Assembly: GCA_030626265.1 (NCBI GenBank)
Contig: DAOUPF010000066.1
Location: 1-7,037 of the forward strand
Direction of reading: 5' to 3'
Source: Sulfurovum sp.
GTDB lineage: Bacteria > Campylobacterota > Campylobacteria > Campylobacterales > Sulfurovaceae
DNA length: 7,037 bases
This document shows positions 6,354-7,037 of this stretch, piece after piece; the first letter of the stretch is position 1, and each line of letters opens with the position of its first letter. The notes under the pieces were generated by a model, which had not been told where the DNA came from, made no database searches, and saw only the letters and a list, made by a program, of their open reading frames with translations. The position numbers and the translations under genes were made by a program.

Positions 6354-6672
6354 AGATTCAGGAATGGGTATATCATCTATAGAGAAACTAACATCTTCTT
6401 CTGAGGTATCAAATAGCTATGCTGCTTCCATTGGGGTAGCAAACCTTGTATCTTTCATAGGTTGGATAGCTGTTATGGGAGGAATATCTTTGACATTTGT
6501 ATTAGTTAAAGAAAGTGGTATGGCACTAATGGGTATACCTTCAGCAGTGACAGTTGCCTTAGTAGGTCTAATACTAGTCATTTCAGGGCAAGCCTCTAGA
6601 GCAGTATTTGATAATGCAAACTATTCTAAGCATATGTTGCATGAGATGAGAAAAAATAAAGGGAAAGAATGA
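6346..6672 (+). CDS. Small two-TM membrane protein of unknown function
   Basis: 108 residues, most likely in the inner membrane. A polar Ser-rich N-terminus (1-25) precedes two hydrophobic helices at about 31-54 and 60-80. A charged tail (about 84-108) carries 'GQASRAVFDNANYSKHMLHEM', which recalls a recurrent 'GQ.TRA.VD.AD.T.EIL' ending seen in many small hypothetical membrane proteins. I know no assigned function for it. Start ATG 6346 has AAGGAG (6333-6338) at good spacing. Its TGA overlaps the next start (ATGA), showing an operon. It is probably controlled from the divergent operator region. Confidence 0.75.
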   Translation: MDKDSGMGISSIEKLTSSSEVSNSYAASIGVANLVSFIGWIAVMGGISLTFVLVKESGMALMGIPSAVTVALVGLILVISGQASRAVFDNANYSKHMLHEMRKNKGKE

Positions 6673-7037
6673 ATAAAGTTAGTTATGAGCGAGTTGAATC
6701 TTATCAAAACAGCAATGTTGTCAGTAGGATAATACAAACAGCTCAAGTAGATAGCGGAACAGCAACAGCCATGTTTAATGACTTGAAGTTATTTTTATTT
6801 TTAGCAGGTAATACAAAACATGCTCTCGCTCCCACATCAAAGATTGATGAAGCTTGGCATGCTTTTTTAATGTATACGGCTGAGTATAAAGAATTTTGTG
6901 AAAAATGCATTGGACGATTTGTGAATCATAAGCCATATAGTTCAGATGTAGAGCGTGAAGAAAAAGGAAAAGTTGCTTACGAAAGAGCCTATGCAATGGC
7001 AGAGGAATTTACAGAGAATAAATTATCTCCAAATTGG
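6669..7037 (+). CDS. GRDP-like (glycine-rich domain-containing protein-like) protein, 3' end missing
   Basis: Starts at ATG 6669 within the ATGA overlap, with AAAGGGA just upstream, and stays open to the window edge (123 codons seen). The middle has 'IDEAWHAFLMYTAEYKEFCEKCIGRFVNHKP' features: Trp63-His64, Tyr73, Phe76-Cys77, Gly82, His87 and Pro89. This pattern resembles the short bacterial proteins named after the plant glycine-rich domain-containing (DUF1399-type) family; the His/Cys residues suggest a possible metal or cofactor site. The tail is Glu/Lys-rich and helical. The biochemical role is unknown, and I cannot exclude a chance resemblance. Its tight coupling to the membrane protein suggests that they act together. 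Confidence 0.6.
   Translation, partial: MNKVSYERVESYQNSNVVSRIIQTAQVDSGTATAMFNDLKLFLFLAGNTKHALAPTSKIDEAWHAFLMYTAEYKEFCEKCIGRFVNHKPYSSDVEREEKGKVAYERAYAMAEEFTENKLSPNW

Larger units (their letters stand above)
1804..7037. mobile_element. Integrative element inserted in comM (left part; right end outside the window)
   Basis: The element begins where comM is broken and contains two large serine recombinases, an XRE-type regulator and short unknown genes. The 3' part of comM does not reappear in the window, so the element is longer than about 5.2 kb, or the locus has been rearranged. No transposase, IS, phage structural or conjugation gene is visible. It could be a genomic island, an integrative plasmid-like element or a phage remnant. 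Confidence 0.7.

Noticed and set aside
6775..6996. Open frame on the minus strand at the right end.
   Set aside because: It is opposite the GRDP-like gene, which has a good start, operon overlap and a recognisable motif pattern.

Overview
The window is AT-rich DNA, most likely from a Campylobacterota (epsilonproteobacterial) chromosome of the Sulfurimonas/Sulfurovum/Arcobacter kind. This inference rests mainly on the style of the ComM/YifB ATPase, which runs as far as 'MFVAAQNP', and on base composition. It is not a species call. It shows the left edge of an integrated mobile element that has split the host comM gene.

Left part, host DNA (1 to about 1800). The 3' part of an OmpA-like outer-membrane gene with a glycine-zipper segment ends at 539, followed by a perfect 10-bp hairpin. 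comM starts at 655 and is cut after residue 382 at a conserved Asn-Pro. Its stop codon (1801-1803) appears to be created by the junction.

Middle part, the recombination module (about 1804-5581, all minus strand). A large serine recombinase abuts comM. Its reading frame does not stop inside the element but runs about 41 codons into comM antisense, so its C-terminus is a host/element chimera. Next comes a 530-bp non-coding stretch rich in repeats and hairpins, then a second, different large serine recombinase. This second gene carries an in-frame TGA at codon 42, where the family normally has Trp, so it is probably a pseudogene. A 51-residue small ORF lies upstream of it.

Right part, control and cargo (5635-7037). 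An XRE-type HTH regulator (minus strand) is divergent from a plus-strand pair: a small two-TM membrane protein and, overlapping it by ATGA, the start of a protein with a WHxF...YxxFC...GRFxxHxP signature resembling the GRDP-like (glycine-rich domain-containing protein-like) family. The divergent region holds repeated AACGATAT boxes and two good inverted repeats, likely operators for the regulator. A 10-codon leader ORF overlaps the start of the membrane-protein gene.

Inferred overall picture: a serine-recombinase-driven integrative element in comM, with a repressor-like switch and the beginning of an uncharacterised cargo operon. The right end of the element and the 3' part of comM are not in the window. 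No tRNA, rRNA, CRISPR array or recognisable known defence system is visible.
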